Source of the DNA: Piper betle
Taxonomy: Eukaryota > Streptophyta > Magnoliopsida > Piperales > Piperaceae
Assembly (NCBI GenBank): GCA_033002965.1
Contig: JAURVB010014120.1
Coordinates: 1-64,000 of the forward strand
Reading direction: 5' to 3'
Length of the DNA: 64,000 nucleotides
Below are positions 1 through 10,233 of this stretch, piece after piece. The notes beneath the pieces were generated by a model. That model did not search any database and was not told where the DNA came from. It saw nothing but the letters and a program-made list of their open reading frames with translations. The position numbers were made by a program, and so were the translations under genes. Each line of letters starts with the position of its first letter. Position 1 is the stretch's first letter.

Positions 1-381
1 GGACCCAAAGTTCAGAGAATGATGAATATAATAGATTAGAAGTATGTGTGAATGCTATCGTTGCTATACGTATATATGTTTGAATATACGATTTTGACAG
101 GGTGGCCCCTAATTGCATTTTTAGGGGAAATTCTGTCCCTTTCATTTTATAATTTTTACAAATTTTGATTGTAATTGTGTTGGTGTGAAATTTAGGTTGC
201 ATGTCATCCATGTAGTATCATGTTAGGGTTTTATGAATTTATCCATGCATGACAAGTCGTATTTACATCTTAAGATGCCGAGATTGGATCCGTATGAGTT
301 AGGTTCGGGTTAGCCAACCTAACCGGGGCTGGTAACATGCCGGTTCGGTTCACGAGTGTGAACCGGATTTGGGGTGTTACA
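1..381 (+). mobile_element. Family-A LTR, 3' end only (cut by window start)
   Basis: Positions 1-381 are nearly identical to 12,823-13,204, the 3' end of the complete family-A solo LTR nested in the Athila element. The copy ends in GGTGTTACA at 381, the family's 3' terminus. Its 5' part lies outside the window, so its target duplication cannot be checked. No coding potential is seen. Confidence 0.85.
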
Positions 382-848
382 TCCAATCTATCTTCCACTG
401 TATTGACGAACAATTACAAGAGAGTTTCTTGTAGCCCACAGCAAGGTATTCTACACAACATCAATTAAAACCCAATCTTGGTGATGTATACATTGATTGA
501 TTGGATCTTTCCATCATGTGCTTTTTCCCCCTTTGATTAAGGAATGTACTTGTTTGTTTTATCTATTATAGTACTTAGTGTTGTAATCACTAACGCGGAA
601 TTGCCTCTGCAGGTGTGCAGATCCGAGATTAGATGATTGACAACTAGAGCATGGAGCAAAGTAATATGAGGACTCCTTTTTGTTATTTAATTGAGGAATA
701 AGTGTGGCTGCTGGGAAACGGTCCAAGACTGTGGGATTTTATTATAAGTTATGATTTCTAATAATGTTTGACATAATTGCTTTAATTTTGAGTAACACCT
801 AGCCAGTTAGGCCCACAATATTATCATGAAAAATGGCGGGTCGTTACA
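382..848 (+). mobile_element. Family-F LTR, 3' part
   Basis: The stretch from about 575 to 848 matches 3,625-4,000, the 3' end of the F LTR at 997-4000. Shared landmarks are AATCACTAACGCGGAATTGCC, GGGAAACGGTCCAAGACTG and the terminus GGGTCGTTACA. The family-A LTR ending at 381 appears to have inserted into this copy. No internal retroelement sequence such as a primer-binding site is evident after 848. Confidence 0.7.
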
Positions 849-996
849 AGGGATTACTGGTAGGATGATGATACAAACTCGTAGGACACAGATCAGAGCC
901 TCATCCCCTCTATTGCCCAGACAGGATAGTCCCAACAATGGTAACATTCACACAACAAGTAGTTGACCAAAGACTACGATGCCACTAGGAGAGACC
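849..996. other. Short unassigned flank of the F LTR
   Basis: These 148 bases lie between two F-family LTR ends and continue after the second one at 4001. No open frame of useful length or known motif was recognised. Short stretches vaguely resemble gypsy gag, but stop codons interrupt every frame. Confidence 0.4.
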
Positions 997-1202
997 TGTA
1001 AAGACCGTGGAAAAAAATTTTTTTTTAATATATTCGACTCGGGCAGGGAAGGATCGAACGTTAGAGAATTAATATTAATTATATTATATTCTCTACCCGG
1101 TTAAGTCTACCCGGTTAAATATTTTATTCTTTACCCGGTTACCCGGTTAAAGGAATTAAATACGGGTGTTGGTGTGTTTCCACAAACCCTAGCCGTCATT
1201 TC

Positions 1203-1212
1203 ATTTATAAAG
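1203..1212 (+). promoter_or_regulatory. Putative LTR TATA box
   Basis: ATTTATAAAG is followed by a pyrimidine-rich stretch (1220-1290). This is the usual layout of a plant LTR U3/R boundary, with transcription starting some 30 bases downstream. Inferred from motif and position only. Confidence 0.4.
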
Positions 1213-1940
1213 GACGTCCTCCACCCTAGCCTTCATTTGCATTCTCTTCTCCTCTTCCTTGCCGGCGTGTCTTCTTCCTTGCTTAGGTATTCTTCCTATC
1301 TCCTTCTTCTTAATTTTCTTGCATGCATATTTTAATTTGATAATAAGCTTTATAATCGTGAGGATTAAAAGTTTAAAATCAATAAGAAAACAAATATAAT
1401 TTTACACCGGAGAAACTAAAATTGCCGACGAGTTTCCCCTGTTCGGCGAGATGGGCAAGCACGGGCAAGCCTCGTCGGGAATCAGTGGCGACGACCGTTC
1501 TGACGTCGGAAGATGATCCAACTCTCTTCGTCGATCAGTATAGGGTTGATCTCACGGTTGTGGATGCCGGCCTGGGGTGGTGAATAGACAAAAACAGGGG
1601 ACGGCGGCGAAAACAGGGGCGACGGCGGTGGGTGAAGAAATCCGGCCGTCCTGGGTGGAGACGGGTCCCAATATGGCCGGGGAAGGTAGATAGGTGGTCG
1701 AGGGTGACGAGGCGAGCACCCAATTGAGGCGGCGACGCTCGCCGGCGGTGGAATCGCCGACGCGAGCGCGCCGCTAGGAGGGCGATGCGGGCGTCGCCGC
1801 GGCTGGAATACGGCCGGAGTTGGCCGGGGCGACACCACAATGGCATGGCAAGTCTGGGCGGCGACTATTGATGGCTGCCGGAGACGGTTGCCGGCGGCGG
1901 CTGGAGGGCGGCTGCTGTCGGGAACAGGGGATGGCGCCGG

Positions 1941-1972
1941 AGAAGAAGAAGAAGAAGAAGAAGAAGAAGAAG
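1941..1972 (+). repeat. GAA trinucleotide microsatellite
   Basis: About ten uninterrupted copies of GAA/AGA lie at the end of the GC-rich block of the F1 LTR. The long acidic or lysine runs in translations of this area come from this repeat and are not a protein. Confidence 0.9.
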
Positions 1973-2969
1973 GGCGGTGGCAATTCTGTAAATACTGGTT
2001 GACTCGATACCGACTCGAGTTAAAAATAATACAAACTCGTAATAAATCTTTAAAAATAATTATTTTAACGGGTTATAGGGTAAAGTTACTAAACTAATTA
2101 GTTATTGGACGAAGTCGACATGGACATAAGTAATAAAAAATACGGTAATGAGAAACTGTCGATAATTAATCGGCGTAATAAAAGCGATTAAATTAAATCG
2201 GACGGTTATAAGTGATTAATAAATAAAGATGTTACCTTTACCATATTAAATTTAATATTAGGAAAATAAAGTGATTATTTTAATAACGAGTCAGTAATGT
2301 AGAAAATGAGTTATTAAACTATAGTCGGGTAGCAATCACTCGCGTCGAACCTAAATAGCATAATGGAAATAAATAAAGTTCGAAACTTTATAGAGTCAAA
2401 TAATTTAAAATAATTGTATTAATAATATTTATGAATTAAAATAATACAAATTATTTTAAATAATTTAATTGAACAACTTAATTAATTAAATTGCTGTAAG
2501 TAATAGTAGCGATTAAAAAAATTATAACCGAAGGAAAATATACTAATAATAGTAATTAAATATTTGGGTATAAGTTGATAATTATTTTATTATTTGTTAG
2601 GTGTTAATTATGATCTAGATTATTAATGTAAAGTAGGATTTAAATGATTATGTCACATGAATAGTGTAATATTTAATATTGTTGAAATTTAATAGTGATA
2701 TATATATATTAGTCATTTAGTTGCATGCATTTCTACTCGAATAAAATTATACTTATGTATAATTTTATGTCCTCGTTCAGATTAGGATCATTGGTCGCAG
2801 CTGCAAGTTCGAAATATCCAGGTCCGTATAATTATTTAAAATGTTGTATTTTCCCTTGTGGATAACCTGGTCAGCCTGAGCCCAGATTCGACCACCATGC
2901 ACCGAGTGCAACCGGGGTCAAGGAATTGACTCAGTCTGACACGGGCTACGCCCTTCATAATCAAATAAT

Positions 2970-3534
2970 GGACATGATGGACTGACCCATCAGCCAATAA
3001 ATTGGACATGGCGGATTGGACTCGCCAGCCAATTACGGACATGGTGGATTGGACCCACCAGCCGATAACGGACATGGCGGATTGGACTCGCCAGCCGGTA
3101 ATGGACATGATGGACTGACCCATCAGCCAATAAATTGGACATGGCGGATTGGACTCTGCCAGCCAATTACGGACATGGTGGATTGGACCCACCAGCCGAT
3201 AACGGACATGGCGGATTGGACTCGCCAGCCGGTAATGGACATGATGGACTGACCCATCAGCCAATAAATTGGACATGGCGGATTGGACTCGCCAGCCAAT
3301 TACGGACATGGTGGACTGACCCATCAGCCAATAGATGGACATGGTGGACTGACCCATCAGCCAACTAATGGACATGGTGGATTGGACTCACCAGCCGATA
3401 ACGGACATGGCGGATTGGACTCGCCAGCCGGTAACGTACATGATGGACTGACCCATCACCCAATAGATGGACATGGTGGACTGACCCATCAGCCAACTAA
3501 TGGACATGGTGGACTGAACCATCAGCTAATAAAT
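2970..3534 (+). repeat. 33-bp minisatellite, 17 units, each with a short stem
   Basis: Seventeen units of 33-34 bases begin GGACATG (one begins GTACATG). Four unit types in fixed order form a higher-order repeat of about 133 bases, present about two and a half times from 2970; mixed units follow. Every unit has complementary arms 5-8 bases apart: TGATGG/CCATCA, TGGCG/CGCCA, TGGTGG/CCACCA, TGGTG/CACCA or the wobble form TGGTGG/CCATCA. The array lies inside the F1 LTR, and frames through it are repeat translations. Confidence 0.92.
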
Positions 3535-4000
3535 GGTCATGTTGGAATGGTCACAAGTGCCAATATTATTGATAATGATAGGGAGTTTATGGACTTGTTT
3601 TATTTAATTATACGGCTTAGTGGTTAATCACTAACGCGGAATTGCCTCCGCAGGTTAGCAGCTGGACCTAAAGACTAAGAGACGACAGGGTGGTTTTTCT
3701 ACCAACGCAGGTGGTGAACGGTTAATAAGCGGACTTCTCTTTTACTTTTCTTGTGTTATAAATGTGGCTATGGGAAACGGTCCAAGACTGTGGGATAATT
3801 ACTTCATGCATTGTCATTTGAAAAATAAGTTCTTTTGAGTTAGAAATGCTAGACTTATTTGCTTTCATATTATACATGTAACCTTTTAAGTAACACCTGG
3901 TCCGATTAGGACTGGTTGTTATAGGGTTGGTTTTGTTAAATTTTGAGTAACACCTGGCCAGCAAGGCCCACAATATCGTGAAAAATGGCGGGTCGTTACA

Positions 4001-4394
4001 AGGCCAGTGTACCAGTCTCAGTTAGTTGACATAGTGAGAGTAGCCTCCATGATAGTTACCGTAGCAGTAGTAGTTGACAGGAGAGAGATGTAGCAATTGC
4101 CAGGTGCAGCAAAACCAAGAATAATTTAGGAGAGAGCTAAGACATATCGTCCTCTCAGTAGCCAGGGCTAAAAATAGAACAGTAGTGGATGATGAGGCAC
4201 GAGGAGAGCTGGTAGTTCCCATGGGTCCTTCACCGCCCCCGCCTCCTCGACCACTACAATGAGAGGACTACTCCAACAACGGCTCCTCTGTTTGCCCCAT
4301 TCACCTAAGAACCAAATAAAAAATGCCATGATTGAGTTGAGTCATGTCTAAAGTAGCTTGTCTATAGGACTTGATAAAAAATATTGATCGAAGT
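4001..4394. other. Unassigned sequence between two LTRs
   Basis: About 390 bases lie between the F1 LTR and the next family-A LTR. Frames in both directions are short and broken by stops. It may be decayed retroelement interior, as it continues the 849-996 flank, but no motif supports a specific call. Confidence 0.4.
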
Positions 4395-5238
4395 TGTAAC
4401 ACCCCAAATCCGGTTCACACTCGTGAACCAAACCAAAAATATCACTAGTCCCGATTAGGTTGGCTAATCTGAACCCAACTCGTGTGGATCTACTCTCAAT
4501 GCTGAGATGAAGATGTTAATCATTGTGCATCGATGAACGCACAAAACCCTAACATGCTACTATATAAATGACATGTCAAGCAATTCACACTCCAAAATAA
4601 TTACAATAAAATCAATAAAAATTCATTAAATAAAATGGACAAAGTCTACCTTAAAAGTGCAATTAGGGGCCATCTCGTGAAAACAACGTATACAAATATA
4701 TATATATGTATATATATATATCAAACATTTTCATTCACACGACATTCTAATCTGTTGTATAATCATTCTAGAGTTTGAGTTTCGACCCACCTGAGCATTC
4801 TATTCACATTTCACATCAAATTCTAGGTCTTCATTCACTTGTTGTGTATATTCAATGTCTAAATATATTTACTAAAACATATATATTTGCATATTATCAA
4901 TAGAAAATTTTCTACTGAAGAAAACATTATATCACATTGTTTCATCACGTCATTCTTAATATAATGAAATCATAAACAAAATATTAAACATTATATCGTC
5001 TGACATGTGTGTGCAAGAGACATCACTGATCCTCCGTTTAGGTTGGCACATCCAACTCATGATCGTCACCTACATATATTATAAAAACAGGTCAGTAACA
5101 AGTGTTATTGGTCCAAAATATGACTAATATCAAACTGGCTATGAGAGCTAACTCTCATATGAAGGAAAACATTCATATACTTCACCAGAACTCAATGAAG
5201 GGCACCTACTGAGGAGACGCTAGGCTGCAGACCCGGTA

Positions 5239-5701
5239 TGTAACGACCCAGCCCAAAGCGCAACGTAATGGGCTAAGTCATTTCTTTAAAATGGGTACCC
5301 CGGAAGTTAAAGATCTATAGTCCATTCTCACTTATAAACAGGATCTTCTCCCAGTAGGTATTAGATGTGGGACTAAGTTGAGGGATCTCACAATCCACCC
5401 ACCTTAGGGAATTTCGTCCCCGAAATGCCTATTCTTGGCCCGTTGCTAGCCCCAGCCCATGACCCTTCTGGCCCGTGACCGGCAGCCTAGCCAACGTTTC
5501 TAATCTAGCCCACCATCGAACACGGAACCAGGTCGGCTCGATACCATTGTAACGACCCAGCCCAAAGTGCAACGTAATGGGCTAAGTCATTTCTTTAAAA
5601 TGGGTACCCCGAAAGTTAAAGATCTATAATCCATTCCCACTTATAAACAGGATCTTCTCCCAGTAGGTATTAGATGTGGGACTAAGTTGAGGGATCTCAC
5701 A
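5239..5701 (-). mobile_element. TRIM (terminal-repeat retrotransposon in miniature), 463 bp
   Basis: Two near-identical 154-bp direct repeats (5239-5392 and 5548-5701) bracket a 155-bp interior. The element is flanked by exact 5-bp duplications CGGTA at 5234-5238 and 5702-5706. On the minus strand the LTR runs TGTGAGATCC...GGTCGTTACA and is followed by ATGGTATCGAGCC, a near match to the initiator tRNA-Met primer-binding site. A purine-rich AAGGTGGGTGGAT precedes the other LTR. It has no coding capacity and must be moved by another element's proteins. Confidence 0.93.
5534..5547 (-). other. TRIM primer-binding site (tRNA-iMet type)
   Basis: ATGGTATCGAGCC on the minus strand directly abuts the 5' LTR end. 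It differs from the usual TGGTATCAGAGC by one missing A. This fixes the orientation of the element. Confidence 0.8.
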
Positions 5702-6357
5702 CGGTAACATCTTGAACTAACTGGTCTACTGATGCCTCTCTTGACATTTTCTTATATTTTACTTTCTGGTTCCTCTCCATTCCTCCATAATTCTCCTGAC
5801 CTTGAGCACGAAGGTGGAGTACTCTTAGGCAATCGCCTTTAGTACCCTTTTAATTACAAGTTCAGACGTGCACTATTCATCACCGTAGGCATAAACCTCC
5901 ATGTTCTATGGGTGTGAGGAGCTCAAATGCGGAGTTGTCAAAATCCTTTGGGAATGTAACTACCCACTTAGCAATCTAGAGCCCACTTTAACCAGCACAT
6001 GCATTCACTCATTGTGCATGCAAGTCAGTTTTCCCATCTTTTGTCTCACTGAAATGTGGAAAAATTATATATATATATATAAAAGCCTAAGAAGAGATTT
6101 GTATAACAGGCTCGAAGGCAACTTGTAGTGGATTTTGCTTTCAAAAACATACTCGAGGGATCTCATCCTCAAGGGTTATCAATCCAGAAAAGTGGTTGAT
6201 TAAATAGCTCGAATTAAGTGGGATCCGATAAAATGCCACTTAACGTGTCCTGCAAAACAAACATACAATAGAATATAGAGTAAAACAGGGATGAGTCCTA
6301 AACAGTCCTCATAGAAGCTCCGAGTGTGTTCTCGCACCTAGGTGGTGAGCTCCTACT

Positions 6358-6553
6358 GTCTCCCAGTTCATTCTAAGATTAGTGAGGTTTAAACAACCCA
6401 AAGACTCACTGTCTCCCTCAAGTCTATGGGAACTCATAGTGAGGTTTGGCACTTGTCTCATTCGCACTTTAGTGGCGTGTGACTTGCTATCCCATACCGA
6501 TTTTAGTACTAATCTTTACTCACATGACTACTACCATTCTGGTAGACTCTCAA
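6358..6553. other. Degenerate array-like spacer
   Basis: Begins with a unit of the TCTCCCAGTTCATTC repeat also found at 6984-7452, followed by about 170 bases with two copies of AGTGAGGTTT. No coding sequence. It looks like a rearrangement junction between the A LTR and an F-type array. Confidence 0.4.
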
Positions 6554-6983
6554 TGTAACGACCTACCCGAATTGGACCGGGTATTACTTAAAAATATAAT
6601 TGATGTAATGGTAATATTCCAGAACATGAACTGAAATATAGCAAATAAGTCTCGCAACATATAATATAAATCATAACAATTAATCATGTTCTCTAAAATA
6701 TAAAATAATTGTTCCATAGTCTCGGACAGTTTCCCATAACCATATTTATAACACAAGAGAATAATAAGGAAGTCCAACTTTATTATCGATTCGCCATACC
6801 TGGGTTGGTAAAAGAACCACCAACAACACTTCTATTCTTTAATCTCAAAGCTGCTCACCTGTGGAGGCAATTCTGCGTTAGTGATAAACCATTAAGCCGC
6901 ATAATTAAATGAAACAAGTTAATATAATCCCTATTATCATTTCACTCATTATTATTATTATTACACAAGTAAAGAGTAATTAT

Positions 6984-7453
6984 CCCTCAGGTCATTCTAA
7001 GATTAGTAATTTGTCTCTCAGGTCATTCTGAGATTAGTAAAAGTTGACTCCCAACTCATTCTGAGATTAGAAAATGTCTCCCAGCTCATTCTGAGATTAG
7101 GTGGTCTCCCCAATTCATTTTGAGATTAATCATGGTCTCCCAGTTCATTCTGAGATTAGAAATCGTCTCCCAACTCATTCTAAGATTAGGTGGTCTTCCA
7201 ATTCATTTTGAGATTAGTCATGGTCCCCCAATCCATTTTGAGGTTAGTCTCCCAGTTCATTATGAAATTAGGTGGTCTCCCAATTCATTTTAAGATTAGT
7301 CATGGTCTCCCAGTTCATTCTGAGATTAGAACATTGTCTCCCATCTCATTCTGAGATTAGGTGGTCCCCCAATTCATTTTGAGGTTAGTCGTGGTCTCCC
7401 AGTTCATTATGAGACTAGAAATTGTCTTCCAGCTCATTCTGAAATAAGGTGGT
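6984..7453 (-). repeat. About 29-bp minisatellite of the F2 LTR (left part)
   Basis: About sixteen degenerate units of GTCTCCCAGTTCATTCTGAG plus ATTAG and a short variable linker are visible, with a three-unit higher-order pattern (linkers GGTG, TCATG, AAATT). The array occupies the same place in the LTR as the 33-bp array in F1 but has a different sequence. It was cut at 7453 by the Athila insertion and continues at 19,772. Confidence 0.9.
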
Positions 7454-8612
7454 TGTTCGAATAATTTTAGTGACATGCAAGTATACACGGTCGAAACAAG
7501 TAATATAATGATAAATTAGAGTATCGTCCCACAGGGAGATGAATTTCCTTATAATTAATTAAAGAAAATAAAATGAGGAACAAAACAAAAATAACTGACT
7601 TAACTAAATCTAAGTAATAACTTTAAATTAAAAGCAGAAGTTAAAATTATAAAACTCGTTCTAGAGTCGAATTTCCCTTAACATGAATTTAATCTTCATC
7701 AAATCTTACTCTTATCTTTTATTCCCTCAGATTGTCGATCTAGGATAATTATATGACATGGTGGCTCCCGCTCCTTCATGCTTCTATTATTTTGCCTCAA
7801 TTTCTACCTCCCGGTGATAATTGATTAATCAACAAAATAATGCATTAAGATTTGCCTTACAATCGCATACGGTGTTGTGTATCTTCCGACCACAACGACA
7901 AACAAGTCAAAAGACTCGTCGTATGATGAATTATCAATGACTAATCTAATTAATTTCTCCCGAAATCTAATTAAACCTCATGATCTAAGAAATAGGTGAT
8001 CAATCTATTCTTAGCATTAAGAATATGATAATTCAAACAATCCGATTGAATAAAAGAGTAAAAGCTTGAAATAAATTCAATTAAATCATGTTAAGTTCCA
8101 TTCTTCTCTAGAACGAAAATAAAAGACTACTCCATAATAAAAATAGAAAACATTATAAAGAAGAAACTAATTTTTATTATAAAAGAGAAAGAAATTACAA
8201 AAACTAAAACTACTACTTTCACTACACTCCGAAGCCAAGAGATGAGATATGATCAACAACAAATGACCACCCCTTTATATAGAAGTGGAGATACAAGAAT
8301 TCGAAGAGGGTGTTCACAAATCGACGTAGTCTAATTAATTATAATGTCCCTTCAAGTTTCCAACTGTTCGACTCCATTGAACACCATAAATTGTAGCCAT
8401 TGGGTGGCGCCAAGTGTCATGACCAATCAATTCCAAAGCTTAATTTATTCATCTTTTTCTGCATTAAAACATCAAAATTAAGCATATATAATAAAATATT
8501 AATTAACTAAAAAATAAAGTAAAATATTACTTAATTAATAATGTTTATACCCGAGAAGTACAAAATCATATTAAAAACATGGGGAAATATTATATATTTT
8601 AAACACTTAACA
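7454..8612 (-). repeat. Athila-like 3' LTR
   Basis: 1159 bases. On the plus strand it runs TGTTCGAATAATTTT...AACACTTAACA. It aligns end to end with the 5' LTR at 18598-19771. Most differences lie in the first 200 bases of the plus-strand view. Confidence 0.95.
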
Positions 8613-8626
8613 CACCCCCAAACTTA
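8613..8626 (-). other. Polypurine tract
   Basis: AAGTTTGGGGGTG on the minus strand lies directly upstream of the 3' LTR. This is the expected site of plus-strand DNA priming. Confidence 0.85.
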
Positions 8627-10135
8627 AACTTTTGCGCGTCCCGAGCAAAATATCATAACAAAGAAAATTTTACTACACAAAAATACTTAGTCCCCATTAT
8701 GTTCTCATATGATTCTTAATCAAACTATCCAGAGACAACAAGATGTCAATCAAATCAGAAATTCCCTTTCATCAATCACATCCAAAAGAAAGCTCTCTGT
8801 GTGTGTAAGATAATCCATTGGCTTATCATTCTCATCTGCAACCAAGAGAATACAATCAAGCACATGCTTAAATATGTTCACCTTTCGCTCCCATCTCCAC
8901 TAATGTAGGCAATGCCAATTTAATGGAATCAATAGGTCTTTATAGGTTGTAACGGGGTCAGGGGCTAGGGACCAAAAATAGGATAAACAAGATAGAAAAA
9001 TCAGAGGCTAATGTGCACCCTAGCATTAAAAATCCTTTCTAAATCCTGAGATACTATGTTCAACAAATCCCCAAGCAATATGACACAAACTTCCTTAAAT
9101 GTAGTATCGAATTGACCCAATATAAGAACTAACTTTGCTTTGATTTTCCATTGACTACCTACTACTTTTTCTTTTTTCTTTTCTTTCAAACCAGTGGAAG
9201 ACTCTTGCTTCATCTTGTATTTACTGGTGGAGGATCATTGCCTCATCTTTTTCTTTTCTTCTTCTTTTTTTTTTCTTTTTACAAAGCAAAGTACCAATAA
9301 AATCCACATTATCTTTTTAATCACCGCTCTATGACAAGAAATGCCTTCCCTCTATACTATTCAAAGTTTCATCCCTGTTAGAATTTAGAACGATTTCAAA
9401 ACACTAGGGTGCTAGGACTCAAGCAGCAAGATATATTTTCAATAAAAAGGCCAAGGCTAAAATAAGGGTAATCAAACAAATATGTATAATAAAGGCCATG
9501 AAATTGTGTACAGAGGATAATTCATATTAGGTAGGCTTGAAGAAAGGCCCAGACTCATCAAAAAGAAATGCCTATATCATTTTCCATCAACATGGCAAAC
9601 CAAATATTTCGCCTCGAAAGTCGCTAGGGCAAATTCTAAAAGTCATGACCATCATGTACAATCCTTATTGCAAAACATTCATTGAAATCATCTAAACCAA
9701 AGGATTGTGAAAATAATATAAGGTAGAGAACCAACTCTCAAATGCAATCTTTTACTCAGTTCATCCCTCATATCAATTAATCAAGTTTTCCCAAGAAAGG
9801 TAAGACTAATTCACATGTATCTATCATTGAACCAAGAGACTAAAATACCATTGCATAATAAAATTTTTATACTAAACTACACTATATATATGTATATCTA
9901 AATCTAAACATGAGTCAAGCATGAACAATATGCATAAAATTAAGGCATCACCCCCAAACTTAAACTAAACGTTGTCCTCAAAAATAAAAATAAAGAAAAA
10001 GAAGTGAAAGAGAACTCCCTCGTATCAATTAGTCGGTGGATGATTATCAAGAATAATTGAATTTGCACTTGACCCATTCTTGGGTTGCCTCCCAAGAAGA
10101 GCTTGGTTTAACGTCTACAGCCAGACGCCAAGTTC
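8627..10135 (-). other. Athila-like 3' spacer, no env-like gene
   Basis: About 1.5 kb lies between the end of pol and the 3' polypurine tract. Athila relatives often carry an envelope-like frame here. In this copy only short broken frames occur, the longest being a 70-codon lysine-rich one at 9001-9213 with no recognisable domain. A second polypurine-like motif lies at 9946-9966. Confidence 0.7.
9946..9966 (-). other. Second (internal) polypurine-like tract
   Basis: On the plus strand CACCCCCAAACTTAAAC repeats the sequence next to the 3' LTR (8613-8628). An extra polypurine tract at the start of the 3' spacer is a known trait of the Athila/Tat group. Its function here is inferred. Confidence 0.6.
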
Positions 10136-10233
10136 TCATTCTTTATTTAATGTGATGGAGGACTTCCAAAGTTGCTCCCCTTCGTAGTAGTGTTTTAGTC
10201 TACATCCATTGACTTTAAATGATCGATCCCCAT
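10136..10233 (-). pseudogene. pol: Severed 3' tail of pol (integrase C-terminus)
   Basis: Directly beyond the nested solo LTR the pol frame resumes for about 31 codons, containing FKVNGCRLK, and stops at 10136-10138. This FKVNG.RLK motif is typical of the integrase C-terminal tail in Athila/Tat elements. Removing the LTR and one copy of the CCCAT duplication would restore continuity with the frame that ends at 13,205. This shows that the LTR inserted inside the coding region. As it stands the tail is untranslated. Confidence 0.85.

Larger units (their letters stand above)
997..4000 (+). mobile_element. Family-F solo LTR (F1), about 3.0 kb
   Basis: The element starts TGTAAAGACC and ends GGTCGTTACA. 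It is flanked by AGACC (992-996) and AGGCC (4001-4005), a 5-bp target duplication with one mismatch. Inside are a TATA-like box near 1203, a GC-rich block (1430-1980), the dyad module on the minus strand near 2001-2020, an AT-rich stretch (2030-2760), a 17-unit minisatellite (2970-3534) and the conserved 3' end. No gag or pol is present. The termini resemble those of Del/Tekay-type Ty3/gypsy LTRs; that family assignment is inference. Confidence 0.75.
4395..6357 (-). mobile_element. Family-A LTR (E), minus strand, 5' part missing
   Basis: It starts TGTAACACCCC, the reverse complement of the family-A 3' end, and tracks family A as far as the conserved GAGCTCCTACT segment at about 6357. There it breaks off abruptly into repeat units of the neighbouring F array. 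The GC-rich and U3 portions of the LTR are absent, so the copy is truncated. A TRIM interrupts it at 5239-5701. Confidence 0.8.

Noticed and set aside
849..996. Possible gypsy gag remnant between LTRs
   Set aside because: A weak resemblance only; stops in all frames and no zinc knuckle or gag core motif.
2970..3534. CRISPR-like array
   Set aside because: Units are contiguous without unique spacers, and the context is a plant LTR.
2836..3627. Repetitive protein of up to 179 codons over the 33-bp array
   Set aside because: The unit is 33 bp, so any frame stays open through most of the array. The peptide is just the repeat read out, and the locus is inside an LTR.
9001..9213. 70-codon lysine-rich frame in the Athila spacer as an env-like gene
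   Set aside because: Too short, no signal peptide or membrane segment, no recognisable similarity.
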